Source: Cephalotus follicularis
Taxonomy: Eukaryota > Streptophyta > Magnoliopsida > Oxalidales > Cephalotaceae
Reading direction: 5' to 3'
DNA: 64,000 bases
NCBI GenBank assembly: GCA_001972305.1
Contig: BDDD01001620.1
Location: 1 to 64,000, forward strand
Part shown: piece by piece, positions 22,202 to 33,200 of the stretch
Layout: the number at the start of each line of letters is the position of its first letter
Position numbering within the stretch: position 1 is the first letter of the stretch
The notes under the pieces: model-generated
What the model saw: the letters and a program-made list of their open reading frames with translations, nothing else
Told to the model about the DNA's origin: nothing
The model's database searches: none
Made by a program: the position numbers and the translations under genes

Positions 22202-22890
22202 ATATCATCATAGAGTTTGCCTATATGCAAACATTGAACACAATATACAAGGGAGTAACATTTTTTTACATTCATGTTGAGATAATACTATTATTTATAT
22301 AGATTACATAAGCGGACTTAACTTAATCAAAAATAGATTGTGATTCCCATTTAATTTTCTCCCCAACTTACATATATGTGTGATTTTAATTTGGCATTTG
22401 TGGTTTTGATTTGGTGTCTTCATCAACACACAAATAAGACCAAAACGGCTTTATATGATTTTTTTCTCCGCTTATTAAAACGACATTGTTTTATCGATTT
22501 TTTTATAACAATCCCTCTAACGATGTGCCGCCAGAGAGAGAAATGGAAACCCTAAACATCAAATTGAAAAAATTTAAATTCTGAATGGCAAATTGAATAA
22601 TACATATAAGTTCAGAGGTAAAAATGAAATTTTCTAATAAAACCAATATTCAGAATTTACCCACATCGAACCCGATATTGAATCAATCTTGACATCCACG
22701 AATGCGTAATTGAGGGTCGTGTAGAAAAGATAACCGAAAATTGGTGAAATGGTCAACCACACGCAGTGTTACGCATGCAGTTGACCAAAATGGCGTCGTC
22801 CCACTTAAGCAACGTCATTTATTTATTTTTTAACTTGTCATTGCCAACTCTTTTTTTTTAGCTAGACAGATCAATTTTTTTAAACGGTTG
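22202..22890. other. Intergenic, AT-rich
   Basis: 3' flank of the RING gene followed by AT-rich DNA. No gene is seen. Confidence 0.5.
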
Positions 22891-22942
22891 TAATTTAAGT
22901 TGCATATTTGATATAGTTAGAGATGTCATGCATGATCTACAT

Positions 22943-23103
22943 ACATATAACAACAAATATAACGGTTGAATTTATAAAATATAGATAATAAATTATTATT
23001 TTTTGGATTTTTAAGGTGATGACCCACTACCAAAAAAATATATTTTGGTAACGCTATATAATCCGTTCGTCGAGCGAGTGAGTTGTAGCCTCGTAACGAG
23101 CTA
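22943..23103 (+). repeat. Direct repeat, copy 1
   Basis: About 160 bp repeated at 23556-23720. Shared blocks include ACAACAAATATAACGGTTGA, AACGCTATATAATCCG and TTCGTCGAGCGAGTGAG. It is part of the left inverted end described above. Confidence 0.8.
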
Positions 23104-23555
23104 CAACTACCTGTTGGAAATATTTATAAAGTATTAGGCTTTCATTAATTGTTATTTTTTGTTTTATAAAGCTGGTAGAATAATGATCCGTGAGACGAGC
23201 TTATAGCCCAATAGCCCTTTAGTAATCTATTTTGTATGGGCTGACGTACTTCAGGTTGTAGATGTGGGTTGTGATTAGTGTGAGTTTTAGTGACCTAATG
23301 GGCATGATGGGAATGCTCATTAGTGTTTACTATACATATATCAAGCTCGGTCTCATATTCTATCACCATAAGTTGTCTTCGATTCTCATATAAGAACTAC
23401 ATTGTGTTTGGTGAAAAGGAGGAAAAACCTGTCTGTTTGATCTAGGATCGCACTGATTTGATATTCCGCTGCACAGTTGAACATGACTCAACCAGGTACG
23501 ATCCTTATTCATTAATTATTGTGTTCTAATATCGCATATGATTCTTTTAATTTTC
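23104..23555. other. LTR-like insert between direct repeats
   Basis: Starts near CTGTTGGAAATATTT and contains a TTCCGCTGCACAGTTG phrase like the 3' part of some copia LTRs. It could be a solo LTR, or the interior of a TRIM whose LTRs are the flanking 160-bp repeats. No coding sequence is present. Confidence 0.3.
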
Positions 23556-23720
23556 ACATATAACAACAAATATAACGGTTGAATTTACAAAATATAGACA
23601 ATAAATTATTATTTTTTGGATTTTTAAGGTGGTGGCACACTGCCGAAAAAATATATTTGGATAACGCTATATAATCCGTTCGTCGAGCGAGTGAGTTTTA
23701 GTCTCGAAAAGAACTACACC
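23556..23720 (+). repeat. Direct repeat, copy 2
   Basis: Second copy of the 160-bp sequence at 22943, with scattered substitutions. Similarity ends near CTACACCTAC. Confidence 0.8.
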
Positions 23721-23913
23721 TACTATGATAAGGCATGTAACAATATATATATTTTTGAATGATATGAACCCAAAGAGTCCACCTAATAAGATATGTAACG
23801 CACGTGAAATAACGCTATATAATTTGTTAAAACCTTTCTAGTATTGAGAAGGACCAAATAACATAAAGAAATAACCCTCTCATTGTGTTTTTGTTGTTGT
23901 TTCTCACTCTCAA

Positions 23914-23914
<1 letters not shown>

Positions 23915-23962
<48 letters not shown>

Positions 23963-23971
23963 TCTCTCTCG
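23915..23971. repeat. TC / GC / TC microsatellite
   Basis: A run of TC dinucleotides, then GCGCGCGCGC, then TC again, ending before GTGTATACTAG. A perfect purine-pyrimidine run next to an alternating GC run is a length-variable site. Confidence 0.9.
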
Positions 23972-24352
23972 TGTATACTAGTAGCTTTTCTTCAAAGTCT
24001 TGACTTTGTTTTTGACATTTCCTAGTTGTCAATTGCACTGACAGGTGTGAAATATGATGATTCGATATAACTATAAAAAATATTTCTCAATCGAGATTTA
24101 TGATCACGATGAATGAATTAAGATATATGTTAAATGTAGAGAAAATGAAGAGTTTGAGAGAGAATTTGAGGAAAACTTGTTACTGCTTTATTGTCTACTA
24201 AAAAATATTTTGTTACAAGCATCCTTTATATATCCTAACAAACACAACAAAAATAACTAACTAATGACAGTTGGATTAATGAGAAAAAAAAACATAATTA
24301 ATTCTATTATTTAGAGCGAGGGGGCTTTAGCCTAGGACCGAACTATACATAG

Positions 24353-25340
24353 AGTCTGTTTGGTACTGTTTATGTTTTACAAAAGTGTTTTGTGAATTTA
24401 CTGTGAGTAAAAGTGTTGTAACAAAACTGAAAACGCTTGGTAAATTCAACGACCGAAAGTATTTTTATCAACAAAAATAGTTAATATATGTTTGATAAAT
24501 ATATCTTTGAATGTGTTATACTACATATATGAAATGACTCAAATAGATATAAAAATTTAAAAGGCATGAAGACGTGGACCTATGAAATAAATATTTCAGT
24601 TAATGAAAGAGAGTATGATATATTGGTCATAAATTATTGTATTAACGGCATAAAGCTCCTGTTTGGTACTGCTTTTGGATTGCCAAAAACGCTTTTTAAA
24701 GTTAAAAGCAGTAACATTTTAATGTTTGGTAAAAAACAATCAAACTCAGTCGGGTAAAAACACTTTTTATTTTCAACTACAGAAAAACACATTTTCACTA
24801 CATCAAAATATATCGGTTGGAAAAATGATGTTCATAGGCGTACACCTTCATGTATTTAATGCAATAATTTAAGATCAAAATACCCTACTCTGTTTTATAA
24901 TTTATTTCATGGGCCCACATCTTCATGCTTTTTAAAAATTTATGTTCATTTGAGTCATTTCATATATGTACAACACTTTCAAAGATATATTTGTCAAACA
25001 CATAAATTTTTTTTGTTCGCATAAGTACTTTTTCTCGTTGAATTTACCAAACGCTTTCAGTTTTGCTACATCACTTTTACTCATAGTACTCAGAGTATTT
25101 TCATACAGAACTTTTGTGAAATACACAACAGTATAAAACAGACAAAAAGATGTGGACCCATAAAACGCACTTTCTCAACCAATATATTTTGGTGTGATGA
25201 GAAAGTGTTTTCCTGTAGTTTAAAATAAAATGTTTTTGTCCAACTGAGTTTGATTGGTTTTTACTAAACATTAAAATATTATTACTTTTGGGTCTAAAAA
25301 ATGCTTTTGACAACTCAAAAACAGTATCAAATAAAGACTT
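24353..25340 (+). mobile_element. MITE of the GTTTGGTACTG family, interrupted by an inverted copy of itself
   Basis: The outer element starts CTGTTTGGTACTG (24353) and ends with a degenerate CAGTATCAAATAAAG (25340). Its halves (24353-24657 and 25141-25340) are collinear with the intact copy at 31668-32140. Between them, 24658-25140 is a second copy in reverse orientation, starting CTGTTTGGTACTGCTTTTGG and ending CAGTATAAAACAG. No ORF is present, as expected for a non-autonomous DNA element. Confidence 0.8.
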
Positions 25341-25560
25341 ACCATGATAAAGCATATAACAATATTTTAGAGTGATGTGGACCCGAATGGTCTGCTTAGT
25401 AAGGCATGTAGTAATACGTGACAGTATGCCGAACACCCAAAAAAATTCTAAAATTGTTTAATCTAATTATATATATATATTGTAAATCTAACTGTTATAT
25501 TTGATTTTTTATATATGTAGATTATGTATATCAATTTCAAATCAATCGAATATCTCTAAC

Positions 25561-27660
25561 TATTTCGAATAGGTAAATTGAATTCTAACCATAAAAAAGG
25601 GCCTGTCATATATATAAGTAAGCCAGCGTCAAAACGACACCATTTTAGCACTGGCTTGCTTAAAAAACCTCTTCGAAAACAATTGTCCTCCAGGGAATCT
25701 AAGGTGTCATTTGTCATTAAAATGCTTGTGCAGATGGATCAATAAAAAATCCAATAAATGTATTTGTTTGATTTTTAAAATAAATATTGAATATCATTTA
25801 TTACTTCTTATCTAAAAAAACATTATTTAAATAAAGAAGTGTCGATTGATTTTTTATACAAAAATATCGTTATACTATTTTTAAAATGACTTATCAACCA
25901 TTGCATTTTTTTTTATTTTTTTTTCATTTCCATTGGACTAATTCATATTCTTTTGTATTGAAGATTATGTATTTTATTATTTAAATAATTTTATAAATCT
26001 GATGATAAGTATAAATATGAAAAAAAAGTACTCATGATTATAAATAATATTACTATGTTTAAATTGATTATTTATATTACATTGTTAATTAAGATAAATT
26101 TAAAAATACTTTTTTGTTAAAACAAAAAAATAAACAAAATTTATATCTTACTCAAATTTTTATAAAATAACATATTATTTAATAATTCAGAATGTTAAAA
26201 TGAAAAATTATACATATTCAGATCTTTCAATTAATATATTTATCAATTCATTCAATATTAACATCAATAAGATATTTATTCAAATTCAATCACTTATCAT
26301 AATATAAACAAATACACCTTAAATAAAAAAAAAATCACTCACTTCATTAATTATGCCAAAAATTATAAAAGAAAGACCGGGTATTTGCCTTCAAACTTCT
26401 CATTTACTTTTTGCGTAACACTTTTTTTTTTCATTGATTTTTCTTCTCTAGTTATTTGTTAACAATTATCTAACACTCAAGTGGATTATGGATAGATCAA
26501 ACTTATTTGTTAATTAACACTTAAGTTGATGGATTAAACTTGTTTTGTAGGGGGTCACCGCCCACTGTACATACACTATGACGAAAGTTTTGAGTATTTT
26601 TTATGACATAATGAGATGGAACGATTAAGACAACTGGTCAGGTGCCCAGAGGTACAAAAAACTGAGAAATCTAATGAAACTGGATTGGATTGTTTAGTTG
26701 GATTCAGATTCATGCAAGACAGATTCGGTTTCGATTCAGAAAAATAAAAAACAACAGCAGACTCAGTTTTAAATAATGAAAAAAATCATAAAACCTGAAC
26801 CAAACCAGAATTAATATATATTTATTTAATATATATATATACACACAAACATACATTTGCGGTGAACCAAAATTTTTTTAAAATCATTTTCAAACTAAGT
26901 CCAAAAACCATATCAAAAAAGAAAACTCAAAACCATTCAACCGAACCGAACCAGTTTTCAACCGTTCAGTTTTCTTGATTTTTACAAGCATCAGATCGAT
27001 TTCAATTTTTTTAATGTAAAAATACCGGAACTTCGATTCAGTTTTTGGTTTTATTAAAAAACCGGTTATTATTGATATAGAAAACCATTACCACAACGTT
27101 TTCTCTACGAACTTCACAAGGCCTTCCCCCCACAAAAGAGATCAATTGAGTCCCAAAACCAAATATGTTACTGTAGCACCACCAAATGAACCATGGCTGA
27201 TATCCATGTCACGGTAACAGGGGGGAGCTAACCATAAGATGCTGAAACCCATCAGAATATAAACATAAAAGTACTTAAATAATTTACTTTTTAAAACCCA
27301 GAAACATAGATAGCAGTCTTAAACAACACTAAGACTAGAAACACAAATACCATTCTTAGACAGCCCACAAACTAGAATCATAAATAGCAGTTTTTGACCA
27401 CCACAAATAGTTTCAAGTGCTCAAATCTTTTCAAGGAAAACAAAGATAGCAAATTTCCAAACCAACTAATGTATGAAGTCTCCATCATGTCAATGAAGAT
27501 AGTCTAGCAAGGGGCTCTTCATCCACTAATCAACCATCCTGAGGAAAAAAGTTGAAGCCACATCACAACCCCCTCTCCAAGCTTAGAAATACATATAAGC
27601 TTAATTCTTCTTTCCCAGACTACTCCCAGTTGCTCCACCTAGGAATCCAGTCACCATCAT
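25561..27660. other. Intergenic, very AT-rich
   Basis: Long AT-rich stretch with poly-A/T runs, a TA/CA dinucleotide run at about 26830-26855 and phrases such as AACCGAACCGAACC near 26940. No gene is supported. The last 300 bp may belong to the 3' region of eRF1. Confidence 0.5.
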
Positions 27661-27938
27661 GACATTAAGCTGGTTTAGCCCCGAAGCTATAGAATGTTCT
27701 TTTAAGGACAAAAAACAAACAAAAAACACATTAGAAAGGAAATGGTAGCGCTACATAAAACAAAAAAAACAAGCATGCTTGACGATGAAAGAGTATAACG
27801 ATGGAAACCTGCATTTGAACTTTGAGGATCTTCTTGAGCACAGTACAGAGCAGTAGCATCTTGCGCGATCCCTCGCGCACTGGCACAGGCCTTTTTTCCA
27901 ATATCCTGCACCAGCAATTGGGTAAAGTTGATTGATTG
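27661..27938 (-). other. Probable eRF1 3' untranslated region
   Basis: Directly follows the eRF1 stop on the minus strand. A CTGGTGCAG acceptor-like site at about 27906-27914 suggests a possible 3' UTR intron boundary, but this is not certain. Confidence 0.4.
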
Positions 27939-29255
27939 CTATTCATCATCATCATCGTAAACTTCTCCATCGTCAGAAAGGTCATCAAATGATCTCATAT
28001 CAAGCTGGTAGCGAAGAATGCCACCAATCCCACCAAAACCTCTACAGAACTGAGATCCCTCTTGTGACTTGTTGGTAACAAACTCAAGAGTGCAGCCAAA
28101 CCTCTTGTATTCATTAGCAAACCATTCTAGCAGTGACATCTTTTCCTGAACTTCCAACTCAGCAGAGCTGGTTGAATCCCTAAAGTTGCTTTGATCGGCT
28201 TCCTGCTCCTTGTTGAAATGCTTGATGACAACCTCACCTGTTATGCTATTTTTCATCTCATACCTAGAAATGTCCAAATTCTCCCAAACTATAAGTATTT
28301 CAACAGCACCCATATCCAAAGCCTTCAGTGTGTCATCCACACCAAAAACATATCTCCCCGTGTCCTGGCTTATCTCCTCAAAATACTTGCCTATCAAGCG
28401 CTTCTCCTGTATAAACTTCACATTGGACAAGATTTCAGAAGACAGTTCAATTGCCTGGTTAAAACCGTTCTCTCCTCCATAAGAGACATCAACCACATTC
28501 AGAATTTTAGCCTGAAGTCTAGGATCGAACATATCAGACTGACTCAGCTCAGTTTTGAAGTCAGCTGACCCAGCAAGAATTAATCCGGATACATTAGGCT
28601 GGCTCGTAGCAGGATTGATAAAGAACTGTGTCGAAAGTTCAGCTGCCTTCCTCACATAGTTGTGACGCTTCTCCATACGAAGTCTAGCAAAACGAAGAGC
28701 TGATTGCCCTCCTCTTCCATGTTTCTTTGGGAGGTCAACAGTAAATTTGTGAAGCACCTCCCTAGTGTTACCACTGAGGGTCCCGAAGAGGGTACCATTA
28801 CCATCCATTACAATAAAACCGAATTTGTCATCAGATTCCAAAAGTTCATTCAAAGCTTCAGTATGGAACTTATTGTCACAAAGGTAAAGAGAAACATTTA
28901 TCGGCCTGAAAGGTTCAAAGTCAATAGTGACCTTCTTTTCCTTTCCATCATCAGTAACAATAGTTCCGGTGTAAAGCACAAGCCCATTGGGAGGAACCTT
29001 ATTGTAGAGCTTGAGCCTTTGTTGAGCAGAAGTGATTGCACCTAACACAGATTGACGATTGACCCTGCTCTTGATGTTTGAAGCAGTTCCAAATTCATCT
29101 CCGAGCATCTTAGTAACCCTTGATATCTGATCACGTGGAGGCATGATGAGCGAAATCATGCTAGTGCCATTACCTCTAGCAGCTTCCAGTGATTTAATCA
29201 ATTTCTTGATTTTCCATATCTCAATATTCTTATCAGTCTCATGGCCATCTGCCAT
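27939..29255 (-). CDS. ERF1: Eukaryotic peptide chain release factor subunit 1 (eRF1)
   Basis: Intronless coding region of 438 residues, the usual plant eRF1 length. Domain 1 carries the stop-codon reading motifs NIKS (residues 60-63, in [13 protein letters not shown]) and YxCxxxF (YLCDNKF, 124-130). Domain 2 has the GGQ loop (GRGGQ, 180-184) that triggers peptidyl-tRNA hydrolysis. Domain 3 binds eRF3 and ends in an acidic tail ([15 protein letters not shown]). All key residues are intact. It recognises all three stop codons in the ribosomal A site in the cytosol. The frame is open 22 codons upstream, but the start at 29253-29255 ([10 protein letters not shown]) is the conserved one, and a splice acceptor 50 bp upstream shows the extra codons are leader or intron. 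It is divergent from the NDUFA2 gene. Confidence 0.95.
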   Translation of the reverse strand: MADGHETDKNIEIWKIKKLIKSLEAARGNGTSMISLIMPPRDQISRVTKMLGDEFGTASNIKSRVNRQSVLGAITSAQQRLKLYNKVPPNGLVLYTGTIVTDDGKEKKVTIDFEPFRPINVSLYLCDNKFHTEALNELLESDDKFGFIVMDGNGTLFGTLSGNTREVLHKFTVDLPKKHGRGGQSALRFARLRMEKRHNYVRKAAELSTQFFINPATSQPNVSGLILAGSADFKTELSQSDMFDPRLQAKILNVVDVSYGGENGFNQAIELSSEILSNVKFIQEKRLIGKYFEEISQDTGRYVFGVDDTLKALDMGAVEILIVWENLDISRYEMKNSITGEVVIKHFNKEQEADQSNFRDSTSSAELEVQEKMSLLEWFANEYKRFGCTLEFVTNKSQEGSQFCRGFGGIGGILRYQLDMRSFDDLSDDGEVYDDDDE

Positions 29256-29306
29256 CTTGAAGGTATGGTAATGACAGCCAAGAACAAAATTAAAATTACC
29301 GGAAAA

Positions 29307-29964
29307 CTGCAAAGAAAGCACACACCAAAAAGAAAAAAAAAAGAAGTTACTTCAGAAACAAAATTAGAAGAGAAAGAAAAGCGCACAAAAGGATTGCCAC
29401 AGCAAATATAAAAACCAAAACGCGACACACACAAAAGTGACTGCAACCCCATGGCTGTTCAGTCAGAAGCATCTACCGGACTGGATTCAATTCGGGTAAG
29501 ATAAAATAAAAAAATCGAAAAAACTCTACACCAAAAAATTTGCACAAGATATACCCAAACTAAAGAAACGTTTTGTAGACTTAAACAGATCAATGCCAAC
29601 CTACCTTCAAAGGGTTTCGAGCATCATACAATTAAAAGAGAAAACAGCGAAAGATGAATTCTAAATAAAAGAGAAACAAATTAACTTAAATAAGCGACAA
29701 AGAGAAGCTCTAAATTCAAGAATAAGAGTCTACAAATAATACTTAGTTGTGTATGTTATACTGCATATATGTCGATCATCAATAATAAAAATATCAACAA
29801 ATTCAAAATCAAGTAAGCATCGACAATTTCGAAATGAAGGAAGCAGTATAGATCTTCAATTGATATAATTTTTAAGGTAAAGTAAAATAGGAATAGAAAA
29901 CATAAACCCTAAGACACAACATAAAAACAAATTAAACGTTATGAGAAACTGGATCGCGAAATAC
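29307..29964 (-). other. 5' UTR intron of eRF1 (inferred)
   Basis: On the minus strand, exon-like sequence ends CTCCTCTG and is followed by GTATTTCGCG (donor at 29964). The acceptor is a pyrimidine-rich TTTCTTTGCAG ending at 29307, 51 bp before the start codon. This gives a 658-bp leader intron. Leader introns are common in plant genes of this kind and often raise expression. The intron also holds an AAACCCTAA telo-box-like motif at about 29905 on the plus strand. Confidence 0.6.
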
Positions 29965-30019
29965 CAGAGGAGGATCGCGAATTGAGCAGCACAAGAAGAG
30001 ATGATGCTAATTTGTATGC

Positions 30020-30254
30020 CGCAGGAGGAGGGTAGTGTTGTTTATTATATGTCCGCGTTTTTATATATACCTAGCCCTGGCTCTGCCGCCCTAAACACTA
30101 ACCATGGTTAATATGTAATCTGGGTTGAGTTATATGGCTTGTGTGATGGGCTTTTGGGCTCTGAGTTGGGCCTTAGGCCTCAGATTCCTAATCAAACACA
30201 TAGCATATGAATGACATAGAGAGCAGTGAGTGACGAGCAGCAGAGGGGATAGAG
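30020..30254. promoter_or_regulatory. Bidirectional promoter of eRF1 and NDUFA2, with site II motifs
   Basis: The short gap between two divergent housekeeping genes. For eRF1 there is a TATA-like TATATATAA on the minus strand at about 30060-30069. Toward NDUFA2 there are three TGGGCY site II motifs: 30147-30152 (TGGGCT), 30155-30160 (TGGGCT) and 30167-30172 (TGGGCC). Site II motifs are known activators of plant nuclear genes for mitochondrial and translation proteins, which fits both neighbours. Confidence 0.65.
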
Positions 30255-33200
30255 ATGTCGTGGAAAGGACAACTATCTCGCAATCTGAAGGAACTTCGGA
30301 TCCTGTTCTGTCAAACATCTCCTGCAAGCTCCTCCACTAGGTTTTTTTTTTTTTTTTTAAAATTTAAAACATTAAATCATTTATTAATCAGTAGTTTTTT
30401 GATTTATTAATGAAATTGTGGGTTTTTTAACAGAACGTTTGTGGAGAAGAATTACAAGGATCTCAAGACCCTTAACCCTAAACTCCCAATATTGATCCGC
30501 GAATGCAGTGGGATCCAGCCCCAGTTATGGGCTAGATATGGTATTTATCTTCTTCTTCTTCTTCTTAACTACATAAATATATGTAAATAAATTCATAGTT
30601 CCAAATCATAAAACAGTATCAAATTCTAATATTTAGTTCCAATCTAAGTCATTTGTCTAATTTCTAATGAGTTTGGATTAGTTGGTTTAGTAGCTGAACG
30701 TATTCTTGCAATTTTGAAATGATTAAACATTAGGGTCTCTATTAGGGTTGTCGTTTCTACAAGCGCTTTCGTTATTGAGCCTTTATCATTTTTTTTCTAA
30801 AATAGTAGCACTTTATGCTTTATGATACCTGTGAAATTTCTTTGACAATATAATCTGTCCAAGCATTTTAAAGCCACAAGACTGGCCAAATGCAATTAGG
30901 TAATAATATATGACTGAATTAGGCCTCATTCGATTAAATTGAGAATCCGTTTTTTTTTTCGGTTGCAGAGAAGAGATCCCTTTACCCTCCTAATAGTCAT
31001 GTAATGTCAGTTGTTCATGGCAGATAGGTTCAATAATAGCATCTAATTATATTATTATATAGGCTAGAGTTATTGATGTTAATAGCTTTTTAATTTTTTG
31101 GAAGACTTTGACATTCTCATTTCAACTGATTTTGTGAGATTTTTAAATCATTGTTTATAACAGCAGTGGTTACCCTGCAAATTACTTTACTGGGTTCTTT
31201 TTATTACTATTGATTTTGCTGTTTTTTGTTGGAACAAATAACTTTAAAACTGTTGTTTTTGTAAGAGATTCTAATAAGTGCATGTGTAATTGAGTTTATA
31301 TAGTTACTTGTTAAAATCTGTTTCTTGTAACAATTCTGTTGGTATTATAAAGAGATAATCTTCCCTAACATTTTGAATGCTCAATATTGGTCAAATACAA
31401 TTAGATACTAATATAAGTAGCTGTTTCTGGGGGCTTGTGTTTTTGGTAATAGTGTTTTCTTAGAGAGCTTCTGTATAAAAAAACCTGTGATTAGATGATA
31501 ATATTGAGTAGTGCTTTTCCAACTTAAATTTTATCAAAAAGACATTTTATAATCTAAATATCAAAAAAGACATTTATAATCTAAGTATTATTTAATATGT
31601 GTAGTTGAGGAATTATATGAAAAATATAAGGGTATATAAGAAAAAACAACAAAAGCACTTACTTAGGGTCAGCTTGGTACTACCGTGTGTTTCACAAAAG
31701 CGTTATGAGAAAATACTGTGAGTAAAAGTATTGTAGCAAAACTGAAAACGTTTGGCAAATTCAACAACCGAAAGTACTTCCGCGAACAAAAGCAGTGAAT
31801 ATGTGTTTGGTATATATATTTTTGATAGTGCTGTACATATATGAAATGACTCAAATGGACATAAAATTTTAAAATGCATGAAGATGTGGGCCCATTAAAG
31901 AGAGTAGGGTATATTGGTCTTAAATTATTACATTAAATCCATGAAGATGTGAGCCTATGAAAAGTACTTTCTCAACCAATATATTTTGGTGTGGTGAGAA
32001 AGCGTTTTTCTGTAGTTGAAAATAAAAAGTGTTTTTGTCCAGTTGAGTTTGGTTGATTTTTACCAAACCTTAAAATGCTACTGCTTTTGGGTCCAAAAAG
32101 TGTTTTTGACAACCCAAAAGCAGTACCAAACAGAGGCTTAAACATTTAAAAGCTTGAAAATAGAGTTTTTCAGCTTTTGCAAATGCTTACTCAAAAGCTG
32201 GTCCCAAAAGCCCCCCCAAACACCCCGCAAGGCTAACTTGGGTATTACTTGATTAATTTGAGAATGATATGATCCCCTACCGATGCATTTTTACATCCCA
32301 CAGCTTTGGCAGATCCCTTAGCCTCATTAAAGTAGTGAGAGACATGTAGGCTAAGTTGGTTATGGCACATTTGTCCAATTTCGATGTTTATTCGTTATGC
32401 TATTGGTTTGTTAATTTGAAGACTTTGACAATATTGTTTCAATCAATCACCTTGAGACATTGAAAAATTGTTCATAATAGCGCTTTTAAGGTTTTTGTGT
32501 GAAGCGTGAAAATAATTTATTATTTGATCAAAAATAAAAAAAACTGTATTAGGGGCTTCCTCTAATTCCAGTAGCCATGTTGAAATAAAACATTGAATTT
32601 CTTGTGTTTGTTCTTAATCAATTTCTATTGATAGCGTACTGAATATGCTTGTCGTTTGTTGAGGTTGAATGTATACACTGCTTTTCTCCATCTAATTTGG
32701 AAAAACAATAGTCACGTGCTTGTATGTTGGGATTAAGATGAGCACATTTGTTGCATTGTTGAGGTACTATTGAAGGGCCTTGAAACATTCTTATTTCTTA
32801 CCTTCATAACCTCATTTTTTGGTGATGATGGCATGCTTTCATTCTTTTATCTCTTGTGCCTTTCAATGGATGTAATATGCCTATAACAACTAGGTCAACA
32901 CAAGATAATGCATACAAACCTGTGAGCAGATTAACACTATATCTTCCTTGTCTGTTGATGGTTGAATCGGTATAATCACATTTTGATTGTGACTACTCTG
33001 AGTTTGTCTATGTCTAACTGTGATTGTTTAATATTGATGAGAAGTCTGTCTCTGTCTAGCTTCATTTTCAGTAAGCCTTGTAAGCAATCACAGCTAACCC
33101 CTTTCATGGAAAAAGTAATGGTTGTTGTACCTTTTCCGTCTTTCCTCATAGTTGTGTTAAGGTGTTTGTTGATACTAAGTTACTGGATGGGTTCATTCAT

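Larger units (their letters stand above)
22890..25560. mobile_element. Possible long-inverted-repeat transposon (foldback/MULE-like)
   Basis: The left end at about 22898-23020 contains ATAGTTAGAGATGTCATG, ATCTACATACATATAA and AAATATAACGGTTGAATTTA. It resembles the reverse complement of about 25440-25555 (ATAGTTAGAGATATTCG, AATCTACATATATAA, AAATATAACAGTTAGATTTA). This gives diverged inverted ends of roughly 120-150 bp around a 2.4 kb interior. The interior has no transposase but carries a second direct copy of the left end, an LTR-like insertion, a microsatellite and nested MITEs. Exact ends and target duplications were not resolved. Confidence 0.4.

Noticed and set aside
28191..29045. Plus-strand ORFs across eRF1
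   Set aside because: Antisense shadows of the eRF1 coding frame.
29256..29321. Longer eRF1 start with 22 extra residues
   Set aside because: The upstream codons span a splice acceptor and do not resemble eRF1. The conserved start is [10 protein letters not shown].
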